A DNA stretch of 64,000 nucleotides from DASUPK01 sp963695805 (GCA_963695805.1 CAVOHV010000006.1:62001-126000), one strand, 5' to 3'. Positions 49,205 to 58,248 are shown, numbered from the stretch's first letter. Made by a program: numbers and translations. Notes: generated by a model not told the origin, from the sequence alone.

Positions 49205-50578
49205 TCAGGCCGCAGCGCCGAGCTTCGGGGAGGTCCACGGCTCCTTGAGGCGCCGAGTGAGCTCGTCGCCGAGCTCCGCGATCGCGATCCGGTCCTGCTC
49301 CAGCGAATCGCGGTCCCGGAGGGTCACGGTGTCATCGTCCATCGTCTGGTGGTCGACGGTGACGCCCCAGGGTGTGCCGATCTCGTCCTGGCGGCGGTAG
49401 CGCTTGCCGATCGAGCCCCCGGTGTCGTACTCGGTGAACATCAGCTCGCGTAGCTGCTCGTAGATCTCGCGGGCCTTCTCCGGCTGCCCGTCCTTGTTGA
49501 CCAGGGGCAGCACAGCGACCTTGACTGGCGCCAGCTTCGGGTGCAGGCGCAGCACGGTTCGCTCGCGCCCCTCGACCTCCTCGGTCTCGTAGGCGTCGAT
49601 CATGAAGGCGAGCATTGCCCGGTCGACCCCGGCCGCCGGCTCGACCACGTACGGGACGTAGCGCTCGCCGCTTCCCGAGTCGATGTACTCGAGCTTCTCG
49701 CCGGAGAGCTTGGCGTGCTGGGTGAGGTCGAAGTCGCCGCGGTTGGCGATGCCCTCGAGCTCGGACCAGCCCATCGGGAATAGGTACTCGACGTCGGAGG
49801 TCGCGCTGGAGTAGTGGGAGAGCTCGTCGGCTCCGTGGGCCCGGAGCCTCAGCTTCTCGGCGCGGATGCCGAGGTCCGTGTACCACCGCCGGCGCTCCTC
49901 CATCCAGTACTCGTGCCACTGGCCGACGTCCGCCGGCGGAACGAAGAACTCCATCTCCATCTGCTCGAACTCGAAGGTCCGGAAGATGAAGTTGCCGGGG
50001 GTGATCTCGTTGCGGAAGGACTTGCCGATCTGGGCGATCCCGAAAGGCGGCTTCTTGCGGGAGAACTGCAGGACGTTCTTGAAGTTGATGAAGATGCCCT
50101 GCGCCGTCTCGGGGCGCAGATAGGCCCTGTTCGACTCGTCCTGTACGGGACCGACGAAGGTCTCGAACATCAGGCTGAACTGGCGGGGCTCCGAAAGCTC
50201 GCCGCCGCAGACCGGGCAGCGAATCTCGCCCTCCGCATCCTCCGAGCCGAGCTGCTCCTCCCGCAGGTCGTCCTCCCGGAATCGCTGCTTGCACTCACCG
50301 AGGCACTGGACGAGGGGATCGGTGAAGCCGGCGAGGTGTCCCGAGGCCTCCCAGACCTTCGGGTTCTGGATGATCGCCGAGTCGAGCGCCACGATGTCGT
50401 CGCGCTCCCGGAGCATCGCTCGCCACCACTCGCCCTTGACGTTGTTCTTCAGCAGGACGCCGTAGTGCCCGTAGTCGTAGGTGTTCCGGAAGCCGCCGTA
50501 GATCTCCGACGCCGGGAAGATGAAGCCGCGGCGCTTGCAGAGCGCGACGATCTCGTCGAGCTTGGTGAGCTCAGCCAT
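49205..50578 (-). CDS. glyS: Glycyl-tRNA synthetase (dimeric, class II)
   Basis: 457 aa, ATG 50578. Charges tRNA-Gly. Class II motifs: motif 1 region with FIFPASEIYGGFRNTYDYGH, motif 2 QIGKSFRNEITPGNFIFRTF (FRNE...R.FE), motif 3 PAAGVDRAMLAF. An inserted zinc ribbon-like segment carries CLGECKQRF and CPVCGG. The C-terminal anticodon-binding domain is VAVLPLVNKDGQPEKAREIY, GSIGKRYRRQDEIGTPWGVT. Alpha-2 type as in most actinobacteria, not the GlyQ/GlyS form. Confidence 0.95.
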   Translation of the reverse strand: MAELTKLDEIVALCKRRGFIFPASEIYGGFRNTYDYGHYGVLLKNNVKGEWWRAMLRERDDIVALDSAIIQNPKVWEASGHLAGFTDPLVQCLGECKQRFREDDLREEQLGSEDAEGEIRCPVCGGELSEPRQFSLMFETFVGPVQDESNRAYLRPETAQGIFINFKNVLQFSRKKPPFGIAQIGKSFRNEITPGNFIFRTFEFEQMEMEFFVPPADVGQWHEYWMEERRRWYTDLGIRAEKLRLRAHGADELSHYSSATSDVEYLFPMGWSELEGIANRGDFDLTQHAKLSGEKLEYIDSGSGERYVPYVVEPAAGVDRAMLAFMIDAYETEEVEGRERTVLRLHPKLAPVKVAVLPLVNKDGQPEKAREIYEQLRELMFTEYDTGGSIGKRYRRQDEIGTPWGVTVDHQTMDDDTVTLRDRDSLEQDRIAIAELGDELTRRLKEPWTSPKLGAAA

Positions 50579-50658
50579 GGCGCTCAGCCTAAACGGACTG
50601 CTTTACGGACCGCCGCATGCGTTGGGCGGTGACGGCGCCCACTACCCTCTCCCTCCCG

Positions 50659-51003
50659 ATGCCCACCTACGAGTACCGCTGCACGAACGGACACACCTTC
50701 GAGGTGATCCAGAGCATGTCTGACGATCCCGTCGAGATCTGCGAGGTCTGCGGCGCGCCGGTCGAGCGGGTCTTCCACCCGATCGCGGTTCACTTCAAGG
50801 GCTCGGGCTTCTACACGACCGACTACGCCATGAAGGCGAAGGCCGGGGCGGCGAAGGACGGCGACTCGTCCAGCGACTCTGGCGCCGACTCGTCCAGCGA
50901 CTCGGGCGGCGACTCGGGCAGCTCCTCATCCGAGTCGTCGAGCGATGCGAAGTCCTCCTCGAACGGCGGGGACACCGCGAAGTCCGGCTCGAGTTCCGAC
51001 TGA
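50659..51003 (+). CDS. FmdB-type zinc-ribbon protein with Ser/Asp-rich tail
   Basis: 114 aa from ATG 50659 (MPTYEYRCTNGHTFEVIQSM). The N-terminal 45 residues form the FmdB/CxxC zinc ribbon: YEYRC..GH, CEVCGAPVERVF, then FKGSGFYTTDY. From about residue 65 the protein is a low-complexity Ser/Asp/Gly repeat (SSDSGADSSSDSGGDSGSSS), probably disordered. Regulators of this family are found near formamidase or housekeeping genes; function unknown. Divergent from glyS. Confidence 0.86.
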   Translation: MPTYEYRCTNGHTFEVIQSMSDDPVEICEVCGAPVERVFHPIAVHFKGSGFYTTDYAMKAKAGAAKDGDSSSDSGADSSSDSGGDSGSSSSESSSDAKSSSNGGDTAKSGSSSD

Positions 51004-51015
51004 CTGTCGCCTCTG

Positions 51016-51771
51016 ATGCTTCCTCATGACGAGGCCGGCAGTGGGCCGGCCCTCGTACTGCTCCACGCCGGTGTCGCCGACCGGACCATGTGGTCGGAGC
51101 ACCTGGAGCCCCTGGCCGACGCCGGCTACCGGGCCGTCGCCATGGACCTTCCCGGCTTCGGTGAGGCGCGGGTCACGCCCGGCGAGCAGGCACCGTGGGC
51201 GGATGTCCTGTGGGCGATGGACGAGTTGTCCATCGAGCGTGCAGCCCTCGTCGGCAACTCCTTCGGCGGCGCGGTGGCACTCCGGGCGGCATTGGTCGCG
51301 CCCGACCGCGTGTCGGCGCTCGCGCTGATCTCGGCTTCATCGCCGGCACTGGAGCCGTCGTCCGAGCTCGAGGCCGCCTGGGAGGCCGAGGAGGCGGCAC
51401 TGCAGCGCGGAGACATCGAGGCCGCCGTCGAGGCAGTGGTCGACTTCTGGACGCTGCCCGAGGCGTCGCAGGAGTTGCGTGACCGGGTGGCCACGATGCA
51501 GCGGCGTGCGTTCGCGCTGCAGGCCGAGGCCCCACCGGTGACGGAGGCCCCGGATCCCGCCGAGGAGCGTCCGGAGGACCTCGCCCGGCTGAGCGTCCCC
51601 ACGCTCGCGGTGGCGGGCGAGCTCGACAAGCGCGACTTCCTGCAGGGGGCCGAGGACCTGGCCCGAACGCTGCCCCGCGCGCGCCACGCCGTCATCGAGG
51701 GCGCAGGTCACCTCGCGCCGCTCGAGACGCCGGAGGCCTTCCGCGAGCTGGTGGTGTCCTTTCTGCGCTGA
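51016..51771 (+). CDS. Alpha/beta hydrolase
   Basis: 251 aa. Alpha/beta hydrolase fold with VLLHAGVADRTMW (oxyanion HG-type loop, here HAG), VGNSFGGAVAL (nucleophile Ser in GxSxG), GELDKRDF (catalytic Asp) and EGAGHLAPLETPE (catalytic His). All three triad members are identifiable. Substrate unknown. It follows the FmdB gene by 12 nt and is likely co-transcribed with it. Confidence 0.86.
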   Translation: MLPHDEAGSGPALVLLHAGVADRTMWSEHLEPLADAGYRAVAMDLPGFGEARVTPGEQAPWADVLWAMDELSIERAALVGNSFGGAVALRAALVAPDRVSALALISASSPALEPSSELEAAWEAEEAALQRGDIEAAVEAVVDFWTLPEASQELRDRVATMQRRAFALQAEAPPVTEAPDPAEERPEDLARLSVPTLAVAGELDKRDFLQGAEDLARTLPRARHAVIEGAGHLAPLETPEAFRELVVSFLR

Positions 51772-51804
51772 GCAGCGCAGGTCAAATGCGACGCGTGGCT
51801 CACG

Positions 51805-53163
51805 CTACGGCGAGCACTCGGCGTCGTGCGGCGGGTCGCTGCCCGTCAGCTCCTTGACCGCGTCCACGCAGGCGCTCTGTGGAATCTGGAGGCTGCCGCC
51901 AGGCCCGGATGAGATGGCGGCCTTGTTGCCGCCGAGCACGTTCGTCTCGCCGCTGCCGCCGATGATGGCCGCCATCGCCACCTGGGGCAGCGTGAAGCCC
52001 CCCATGTCGCTGATGAACGCCTTGGGCGCATCCCAGCCGATGAACGGGCCCTTGATGAAGTTGTAGGGGAAGCGGGTGACGCTGGTGAGGCGGTCCTTGA
52101 TCCCGTCGAGGATCTGCTGCTGGCGTGCGTCGCGGTCGCGATCGTCCTCGCCCGGGTTGCACGTGTTATGGCGCAGACGGGAGTAGGCGAGCGCCTTGTC
52201 GCCCTGCAGCGTCACCTCGCCCGGCGGCAGCTTTAGGGAGACCCCGCCCTGGCTCTTTCCGCCGTCCACGTCGCCGCAGACCACGGCTCCCTTCTTGTCC
52301 TCGTTCCCAGGCACGTCGATCTTGACCCCGCCGAGCGTGTTGATGAAGTCGGAAAAGCCATCGAAGTTGACGATCACGATGTGGTTGATGTCGATCCCGA
52401 GGAAGTTCTCGACGGTCTTGATCGTCGAGGCCGGGTTGCCATTGGGGCTGTTGGTGTTGCAGGCGAGCGAGGCGTTGATCTTCTGGTCGCCGCAGTCCGG
52501 GATCGAGGCGAAGCTGTCGCGTGGGATCGACAGCTTGTGGAACGAGGTCAGGGAGGCATGCAGGACCATGATCGTGTCCGCGCGCGGCGGGCCCTGTCCC
52601 TCGGCGCCGCTGGCGTTGTGCTGGGTCTTGCCCCGGCGATCGCCCCCGAGGATGAGGATGTTCTGGCCGAGCAGCACGGCGGGGCCGCCCTTGAGCGCGT
52701 CCTTCGCGGACTGCGGCAGCTTGCCCTTCTGAATCTGGGCGGAGATCGCGAAGCTGATGAAGCTGAGCAGCAGCCAGCCGACGGCGACGATCAGCACCCA
52801 GCGCAGCCAGGGCCGCTTGCCCCCGACGAGCCGCTTCAGCCGCCCGCGCCAGCCACCCTCCGCGGTCTCCGTTCGCAGGCTGGCCAGACTCGGCTTGCGG
52901 AACCGGTCGCGCAGGCTCGGGCGCGAGCGGTACACGCGGTAAGGGGGCTTCTCCCGCCTCTCTCCCGGCTTTCGTCCCCCAGAAGCGTCCTGCTTTTCCC
53001 CGCTCCGACCCTTGCGCCCATAGACCGTGTACTCGGGCTTCTTGCCGGATTTGCCCTCGCCGGACTCCCCGGACCCGCCGGGTTTCTGGGGCTCCTCTGG
53101 CTTACCGCCGCCCTCGGAGCCGCCGGACCGCCGCGGCGGCCGATCATCTCCCTGCGGAGACAT
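51805..53163 (-). CDS. LytR-CpsA-Psr (LCP) family glycopolymer transferase
   Basis: 452 aa. Cytoplasmic N-terminal region of about 115 residues rich in Gly/Pro/Lys (GGSEGGGKPEEPQKPGGSGE), one transmembrane segment (RWVLIVAVGWLLLSFISFAI), then the LCP catalytic domain outside: ILILGGDRRGKTQHN, RADTIMVLHASLTSFHKLSI (ADT/I), PRDSFASIPDCGDQKINASL (D and R residues of the polyprenyl-phosphate site), VNFDGFSDFINTLGGVKIDV and ALAYSRLRHN (catalytic Arg region). The enzymes attach glycopolymers to the cell wall. The disordered N-terminal tail is long. Divergent from the ROK kinase. Confidence 0.88.
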   Translation of the reverse strand: MSPQGDDRPPRRSGGSEGGGKPEEPQKPGGSGESGEGKSGKKPEYTVYGRKGRSGEKQDASGGRKPGERREKPPYRVYRSRPSLRDRFRKPSLASLRTETAEGGWRGRLKRLVGGKRPWLRWVLIVAVGWLLLSFISFAISAQIQKGKLPQSAKDALKGGPAVLLGQNILILGGDRRGKTQHNASGAEGQGPPRADTIMVLHASLTSFHKLSIPRDSFASIPDCGDQKINASLACNTNSPNGNPASTIKTVENFLGIDINHIVIVNFDGFSDFINTLGGVKIDVPGNEDKKGAVVCGDVDGGKSQGGVSLKLPPGEVTLQGDKALAYSRLRHNTCNPGEDDRDRDARQQQILDGIKDRLTSVTRFPYNFIKGPFIGWDAPKAFISDMGGFTLPQVAMAAIIGGSGETNVLGGNKAAISSGPGGSLQIPQSACVDAVKELTGSDPPHDAECSP

Positions 53164-53235
53164 GGGGTATCAATACTGGCGCATGCCGTCGGACCCTTCC
53201 TGCACCGCGACCCCGTCCAAAATCCGGACGGGCCT

Positions 53236-54192
53236 GTGACGCCTCAGGAGACCATCGGCGTAGACCTCGGGGGAACGAAGATGGCGGTCGGGGTCGTCGA
53301 CTCCGATCAGCAGATCCAATACCAGGGCAGCGAGCCCTCGACCGGGCTCAGCGAGGAGAGGCTGATCGAGGAGCTCACCCGGGAGCTGACGGAGGCAAAG
53401 GAGGCGCGCCCCGACGTGGTCGCCGCCGGTCTCGGCATCCCCGCCACCATCGACCACGATCGCGGCGTCGCCATCCACGCGGTCAACCTGACGATCACCG
53501 ACGTCCCGATTCGGGATCTGATGCAGGAGCGGGTCGGGCTGCCCGTGTTCGTCGACAACGACGCGAACGTCGCCGCCCTCGCCGAGTTCCTCTACGGCGC
53601 CGGGCGAGGCGCCCGGGACGTGGTGATGCTGACCATCGGCACTGGAATCGGCGGCGGGCTCGTCCTGGGAGGCGAGGTCTACCGCGGCTCGACCGGCGCC
53701 GCCGCCGAGCTCGGGCATATCGTGATCGATGAGAACGGCCCTCCCTGCCAGGGCAACTGCCCGAACCACGGCTGTGTGGAGGCGCTCGCCTCAGGGACCG
53801 CGATCGCGAAGGCGGGCAAGGAGGCCGCTGAGCGCGACCCGGACTCGGCTCTCGGGAAGGCCCTCGCCGAGGGCCCGATCGCGGGGCGGACGGTCACCGA
53901 GCTCGCGCTCGCCGGGGATGGGCCGGCGCGGGAGGTGGTGGCCCAGGCCGGCCGCCACATCGGCGTCGCCCTGAGCAGCCTCGCCAACATCTTCGATCCC
54001 GACGTGTTCGTGATCGGCGGCGGGGTCTCGGTGGTGGGCGACCTGCTGCTCGATCCCGCGCGCGAGGAGCTCCGCTCCCGGGCTCTCCCGCCGCAGAACG
54101 AGAGGCCGGTGAAGCTGGCAGAGCTCGGGCCGGACGCGGGCATGATCGGCGCGGCGGCAATGGCCCTGATCGAGCTCCACAGGGAGACCTGA
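53236..54192 (+). CDS. ROK-family sugar kinase (probable glucokinase)
   Basis: 318 aa from GTG 53236. ROK pattern: IGVDLGGTKMAVGVV (ATP phosphate loop), GLGIPATIDHDRG, VFVDNDANVAALAEFLYGAG (catalytic Asp in DNDA), GTGIGGGLVLGGEVYRG, ELGHIVIDENGPPCQGNCPN (zinc-binding H...C..C..GC: HIVID, CQGNCPNHGC) and GGGVSVVGDLLL. It phosphorylates glucose or another hexose. The Zn motif marks it as ROK kinase and no HTH is present, so it is not a ROK repressor. It precedes rsmI by 3 nt. Confidence 0.87.
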   Translation: MTPQETIGVDLGGTKMAVGVVDSDQQIQYQGSEPSTGLSEERLIEELTRELTEAKEARPDVVAAGLGIPATIDHDRGVAIHAVNLTITDVPIRDLMQERVGLPVFVDNDANVAALAEFLYGAGRGARDVVMLTIGTGIGGGLVLGGEVYRGSTGAAAELGHIVIDENGPPCQGNCPNHGCVEALASGTAIAKAGKEAAERDPDSALGKALAEGPIAGRTVTELALAGDGPAREVVAQAGRHIGVALSSLANIFDPDVFVIGGGVSVVGDLLLDPAREELRSRALPPQNERPVKLAELGPDAGMIGAAAMALIELHRET

Positions 54193-54195
54193 ACA

Positions 54196-55020
54196 GTGCC
54201 CGGCAAGCTGGTCGTCTGCCCGACGCCGATCGGGAATCTCGAGGACATCACCCTGCGGGTCCGCCGGGCCCTCCATGAGGCCGACGTGATCGCCTGCGAG
54301 GACACCCGCCGCACCGGGCTGCTCCTCGAACGCCTCGAGATCGAGGCGCAGCGCCGGCTCGTCTCCTACCACGAGGGAAACGAGGCCGATCGCGCCAGGG
54401 AGCTCGCGCAGCGAATCGAGCGCGGGGATAGCGTCGCGCTGGTCTCCGACGCGGGCATGCCGGCGATCTCCGACCCGGGCTACCGGTTGATCCGCGCCTG
54501 CATCGATCGGGACCTCGACCTGGAAGTGCTCCCGGGCCCCTCCTCGATCCTCACCGCGCTGGTCGCCTCGGGCCTGCCGACGCACCGCTTCCGCTTCCAG
54601 GGTTTCCTGCCCAGGCGCACCGGCGAGCTCGAGCGCGTCCTGCAGGCCACCGAGACTCTGATCGCGTTCGAGTCGCCGCGGCGCCTGCCGGAGTCGCTGA
54701 GCGCACTGGCCCAGCTGGCGCCGGACCGGCCCGCGGCCGTCTGCCGCGAGCTCACAAAGCTCCACGAGGAGATCGCGCGCGGCACGCTCGGCGAGCTCTC
54801 CCGCCGATTCCGGGAGGAGGCGCGCGGCGAGATCGTCGTCGTCATCGGGCCGGCCGCCGAGCGTGGGACGGCGGACATCGGCTTTGCCACAGACGCCCTG
54901 CGGGGGCTGATCCGCGCGGGGGCGCGGCCTCGGGCGGCGGCCAGCGTGGTGTCCGCGCTCACCGGGGTGCCGGCGAACGACCTATACCGCGGGATCACGG
55001 GGCGCGACCCGCGGAAGTAA
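54196..55020 (+). CDS. rsmI: 16S rRNA (cytidine1402-2'-O)-methyltransferase
   Basis: 274 aa, GTG start. Methylates C1402 ribose in 16S rRNA with SAM. Characteristic motifs: KLVVCPTPIGNLEDITLRVR, CEDTRRTGLLL, SYHEGNE (RsmI-type), VALVSDAGMPAISDPGYRLI, VLPGPSSILTALVASGLPTH and FLPRRTGELE. Length is normal. It follows the ROK gene closely and ends directly against the stop of the convergent PQQ-repeat gene. Confidence 0.93.
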   Translation: MPGKLVVCPTPIGNLEDITLRVRRALHEADVIACEDTRRTGLLLERLEIEAQRRLVSYHEGNEADRARELAQRIERGDSVALVSDAGMPAISDPGYRLIRACIDRDLDLEVLPGPSSILTALVASGLPTHRFRFQGFLPRRTGELERVLQATETLIAFESPRRLPESLSALAQLAPDRPAAVCRELTKLHEEIARGTLGELSRRFREEARGEIVVVIGPAAERGTADIGFATDALRGLIRAGARPRAAASVVSALTGVPANDLYRGITGRDPRK

Positions 55021-56307
55021 TCACGCGGCGACCTTCGCCTTCTTCTTGCCGCGCACGACGAACCCGTTCTCCGACTTCCCCCTGCCCGGCTTGAGCGCAT
55101 AGATCACGCGGTAGCCGGTCATGTAGAGCAGGCGGCCGTCCGAGATCACCGGGTTGTAGGCGCCATCGTTGGAGGCGAACACCAGCTTGCCGTCGGACGC
55201 GCGGAAGCCGAACGTCTGCGTCGTCTTCAGATCGCCGACATAGAAGATGTCGCCGACCACGCTGCCCGCTCCGGAGACCGGTCCCTGGGCAGGCTGCGTC
55301 CAGCGCACGCTGCCGGTCAGAGCGTTGAGCGCGTAGACGGTGCCGGAGTAGGAGCCGAAGTAGACGCTCGGCGGAGTCCCGGGCGCCTTCGCGGCCGTCG
55401 CCGCGCTGTAGACGTAGCCGCCCGTCGTGGCGGACCAGGACTGGCTGCCGGTCCGCTCGTCGAAGGCGTTCATGCCTCCCGTCAGCGTGCCGGCGTAGAC
55501 GTGGCCGAAGGCCACCGCGGCCGTGCCGTAGATGGGCCCGCCAGCCGACGCCGTCCAGCGCACCGCGCCGTTTGACGCACGCAGCGCGGTCATCTGCCCG
55601 CCGTAGCTCCCGACGAAGACGGTGCCCTTGTCGAACGCAGGGGAGGCCTTGACCGCCCCCCCGACGGAGGTGCTCCACAACTGCTTGCCCGTCCGCCTGT
55701 CGAAGGCATACACGGATCCGCACTCACATCCCGCGATCACGGTGTTGCCGACCACTAGGGGCGAGGACTCCGTGCGGCCCGGGAGTGAGTTCTTCCAGGC
55801 GACCTTCCCGTTCTGCGCGTTGAGGGCCTGGACCTGGCCGGGCTCGAGGTTCGAGATGTAGAGCTTGCCGTCGCTGTAGGCGGGTGCCGAGGCGTTCAGC
55901 GTCGCCACGTCACGGCGCCAGATCTGCTTCCCGCTGTCGGCCTTGAGCGCGAACGCTTCACCGTTGTTGTCGATGCCGTAGACGACCCCCTCGGCGACTA
56001 TCGGCGAGTACTCCATCAGGTGCCGCGCGTCGTAGGACCAGGCGACCTTGTAGGGGGGCTTCACCGCCTTGGTCGGCAGGTACCGCGTCCGGGCGTTGTC
56101 GAAGCCGTACGTGGGCCAGGGGGTGAGCGGCGGACCCGCCGGCGCCGCGGCGGTCGTGGTCGTCGCAGTCGTCGTCTCCTCTGAGGAGCCGCTGTCGCTC
56201 CCCAGGAGCAGGGCGCCGCACACGCCGACGACGGCCGCCAGGCCGACGGCCGCTGCGATCGTCGCGACGCGGTACTTGCTCCAGAGAGTTGCGAAGAGGT
56301 TCGCCAT
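55021..56307 (-). CDS. Membrane-anchored beta-propeller protein (PQQ-like repeats)
   Basis: 428 aa from ATG 56307, which starts the only sensible N terminus: MANLFATLWSKYRVATIAAA with one membrane anchor (residues 15-36), then a Thr/Ser/Ala-rich linker, then repeated blades of the PQQ-like type: VAWSYDARHLMEYSPIVAEG, VYAFDRRTGKQLWSTSVGGA, VKASPAFDKGTVFVGSYGGQ and so on, about seven. No redox-cofactor residues or metal ligands were recognised, so it is more likely a scaffold or binding propeller (BamB-like in form) than a dehydrogenase. Proteins of this form are secreted or membrane-tethered in actinobacteria. Confidence 0.8.
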   Translation of the reverse strand: MANLFATLWSKYRVATIAAAVGLAAVVGVCGALLLGSDSGSSEETTTATTTTAAAPAGPPLTPWPTYGFDNARTRYLPTKAVKPPYKVAWSYDARHLMEYSPIVAEGVVYGIDNNGEAFALKADSGKQIWRRDVATLNASAPAYSDGKLYISNLEPGQVQALNAQNGKVAWKNSLPGRTESSPLVVGNTVIAGCECGSVYAFDRRTGKQLWSTSVGGAVKASPAFDKGTVFVGSYGGQMTALRASNGAVRWTASAGGPIYGTAAVAFGHVYAGTLTGGMNAFDERTGSQSWSATTGGYVYSAATAAKAPGTPPSVYFGSYSGTVYALNALTGSVRWTQPAQGPVSGAGSVVGDIFYVGDLKTTQTFGFRASDGKLVFASNDGAYNPVISDGRLLYMTGYRVIYALKPGRGKSENGFVVRGKKKAKVAA

Positions 56308-56366
56308 GGCGGGTGAGCGAAGCGGTGATTGAAGAGGAAACCCGTAGCTCACGCGTGAAGAGCGCG

Positions 56367-56413
56367 GAGTGGGGCGCCTTAATCGTCTATGTGCCGACAA
56401 AAGCGCCCCACTC
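56367..56413 (+). repeat. Palindromic repeat copy C
   Basis: 47 nt. GAGTGGGGCGC (56367-56377) and GCGCCCCACTC (56403-56413) pair perfectly over 11 bp; a further TT/AA pair follows. The centre reads AATCGTCTATGTGCCGACA and matches copy A at 11 of 19 positions with identical total length (35 nt from GGCGC to GCGCC). It lies between the propeller gene start and the gene at 56461. Confidence 0.65.
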
Positions 56414-56460
56414 GCGAGAGTCACCCGCGACCGCCGTCGGCGCTACCTTCAAGGAGCGAG

Positions 56461-56730
56461 ATGGCCAAGCGCGATCCACGCATGGTTTCGCTCGGCTACG
56501 GGAAGTTCGCCCGGGCGGATCGCATCTATGCCCTCGTTCCGCTGGATCCGAAGGACCGCGGCGAGGGCCGGCGGACCTACGTCCACGTCGATGACATGGC
56601 CGAGCCGATCGTCGCCTCACGCTCGGAGAAGGCGATCCTCGCCGACGTCGAGGAGGCCCTCACCGAGGCTGCTGGCATTCCGCGCCGCCGCCGCCGGAGC
56701 GGCACGAAGGGGCAGGAGAAGCTTCTGTAG
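56461..56730 (+). CDS. Small protein resembling RemA/DUF370 RNA-binding-like family
   Basis: 89 aa, ATG preceded by AAGGAG at 5-6 nt. MVSLGYGKFARADRIYALVP then GRRTYVHVDDMAEPIVASRS and ILADVEEALTEAAG resemble the RemA/DUF370 pattern (INIGFGNxVxAxRIxAIVxP...). I recognise the pattern only approximately. RemA proteins are DNA-binding matrix regulators in Firmicutes; many DUF370 proteins are unstudied. It directly precedes metG by 15 nt, so it may be co-transcribed with it. Palindromic repeat C lies 48 nt upstream. Confidence 0.55.
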   Translation: MAKRDPRMVSLGYGKFARADRIYALVPLDPKDRGEGRRTYVHVDDMAEPIVASRSEKAILADVEEALTEAAGIPRRRRRSGTKGQEKLL

Positions 56731-56745
56731 TTAGGCTCACTCCTC

Positions 56746-58248
56746 GTGAGCTTCTACGTCACCACCCCGATCTTCTACGTCAACGGCGAGCCCCATCTCG
56801 GGCACGCCTACTCGACGATCGCCGCCGACATCCTCGCTCGGCACCACCGCCAGCGTGGCGAGGACGTCTTCTTCCTCACCGGTACCGACGAGCACGGCGA
56901 GCCGGTGGCTCAGCAGGCCGAGGCCGAGGGCGTCACTCCGCGCGAGCTGGGCGACCGGCTGGCGCCCCGCTTCAAGGCGATGGCGGCCAGGGTCAACGCC
57001 TCCAACGACTTCTTCATCCGCACGACGGATGAGGGCCACATGGAGCGTGTGCAGGAGATCGTCCAGGGCGTTTATGACAACGGCCACGTCTACGAGGGCG
57101 TGTACGAGGGCTGGTACTGCCCCCGCTGCGCCGACTTCAAGACCGAGTCCGAGCTCGGCCCGGACAACACGTGCCCGATCCACAAGATCCCCCTCACGCG
57201 CGAGAGCCAGAGGAACTGGTTCTTCGCGCTCTCGAAGTTTCAGGGCGACCTGGAGACGCTCTACGAGGAGCGGCCGGACTTCGTCATCCCGGAGTTCCGC
57301 AAGAACGAGGCGCTCGCCTTCATCAAGCAGGGCCTGCAGGACGTCTCGCTCTCCAGGCCGACGCTGAAGTGGGGCGTCCCGGTCCCCTGGGACCCCGATC
57401 AGGTGATCTACGTCTGGTTCGACGCGCTCCTCAACTACTACACGGCGCTCGGCTACGGCGTGGGCGCGGACGTGACCGAGGAGTTCTGGCCGCCCTTCCA
57501 CATCCTCGCCAAGGACATCCTCAAGTTCCACGCTGTCTACTGGCCCGCCTTTCTGATGGCCGCGGAGATCGAAGTGCCGGAGGGGATGTTCATCCACGGC
57601 TTCCTGCTCCTGGAGGGGCACAAGATGTCCAAGTCCCTCGGCAACGTCCTCGATCCCGACGAGGTGATCGACAAGTTCGGCGCGGACCCGCTGCGTTTCT
57701 ACTGCTTCCGCGAGGTCTCGTTCGGCCAGGACGGCCAGATCTCCCCGGCGGGATTCGAGTCGCGCTACGAGACCGAGCTCGCCGACCAGTACGGGAACCT
57801 CGCGAACCGGGTCCTGTCGATGATCGGCCGCTACCGCGACGGGACTGTTCCGGACGCCCAGGCCGAGGAAGCGCTCGCCTCCGAGTTCGATGGTTTGCCG
57901 GACCGCGTCATGGCCGCCCTGGACGACGCCGAACTCACCCAGGCGCTGGAGGAGGTCTGGAAGCTGGTCCGCCGGCTGAACCAGTACGTCGAGGAGACGA
58001 AGCCATGGGAGCTCGCGAAGGAGGACTCCGCGGCGGAGCGGCTGGACTCGGTGCTCTACGGGCTCGCGGAGGGGCTGCGGGTGACGACCCTGCTGCTCCA
58101 CGCCTACATGCCGGAAACCACCGGCCGGCTGCTCGATGCGCTCGATGAGCCAGACCGCGCGCTGGTCGATTTCGGGTCCCGTGGCGGCGGTCAATCGCTC
58201 GGGGAACTGGCTCCGCTCTTCCCGAAACTGGCGCTCGAGCAGGCCTGA
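56746..58248 (+). CDS. metG: Methionyl-tRNA synthetase
   Basis: 500 aa, GTG start. Charges tRNA-Met. PHLGHAYSTI (HIGH motif), the knuckle YCPRCADF...CPIH (zinc), FDALLNYYTA, and HKMSKSLGN (KMSKS) are present, then the anticodon-binding helices. It lacks the C-terminal EMAP-like domain of E. coli MetG, the common short form. It leads the 3' cluster with tatD, rsmA and ispE, separated by two secreted protein genes. Confidence 0.95.
   Translation: MSFYVTTPIFYVNGEPHLGHAYSTIAADILARHHRQRGEDVFFLTGTDEHGEPVAQQAEAEGVTPRELGDRLAPRFKAMAARVNASNDFFIRTTDEGHMERVQEIVQGVYDNGHVYEGVYEGWYCPRCADFKTESELGPDNTCPIHKIPLTRESQRNWFFALSKFQGDLETLYEERPDFVIPEFRKNEALAFIKQGLQDVSLSRPTLKWGVPVPWDPDQVIYVWFDALLNYYTALGYGVGADVTEEFWPPFHILAKDILKFHAVYWPAFLMAAEIEVPEGMFIHGFLLLEGHKMSKSLGNVLDPDEVIDKFGADPLRFYCFREVSFGQDGQISPAGFESRYETELADQYGNLANRVLSMIGRYRDGTVPDAQAEEALASEFDGLPDRVMAALDDAELTQALEEVWKLVRRLNQYVEETKPWELAKEDSAAERLDSVLYGLAEGLRVTTLLLHAYMPETTGRLLDALDEPDRALVDFGSRGGGQSLGELAPLFPKLALEQA

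Noticed and set aside
49125..49400. Small frame between the MFS and glyS genes (starts MLEVGERYRSQRGSWIQITD)
   Set aside because: After about 30 residues it becomes antisense of glyS. It may be a fragment of a small gene, but it cannot be supported.
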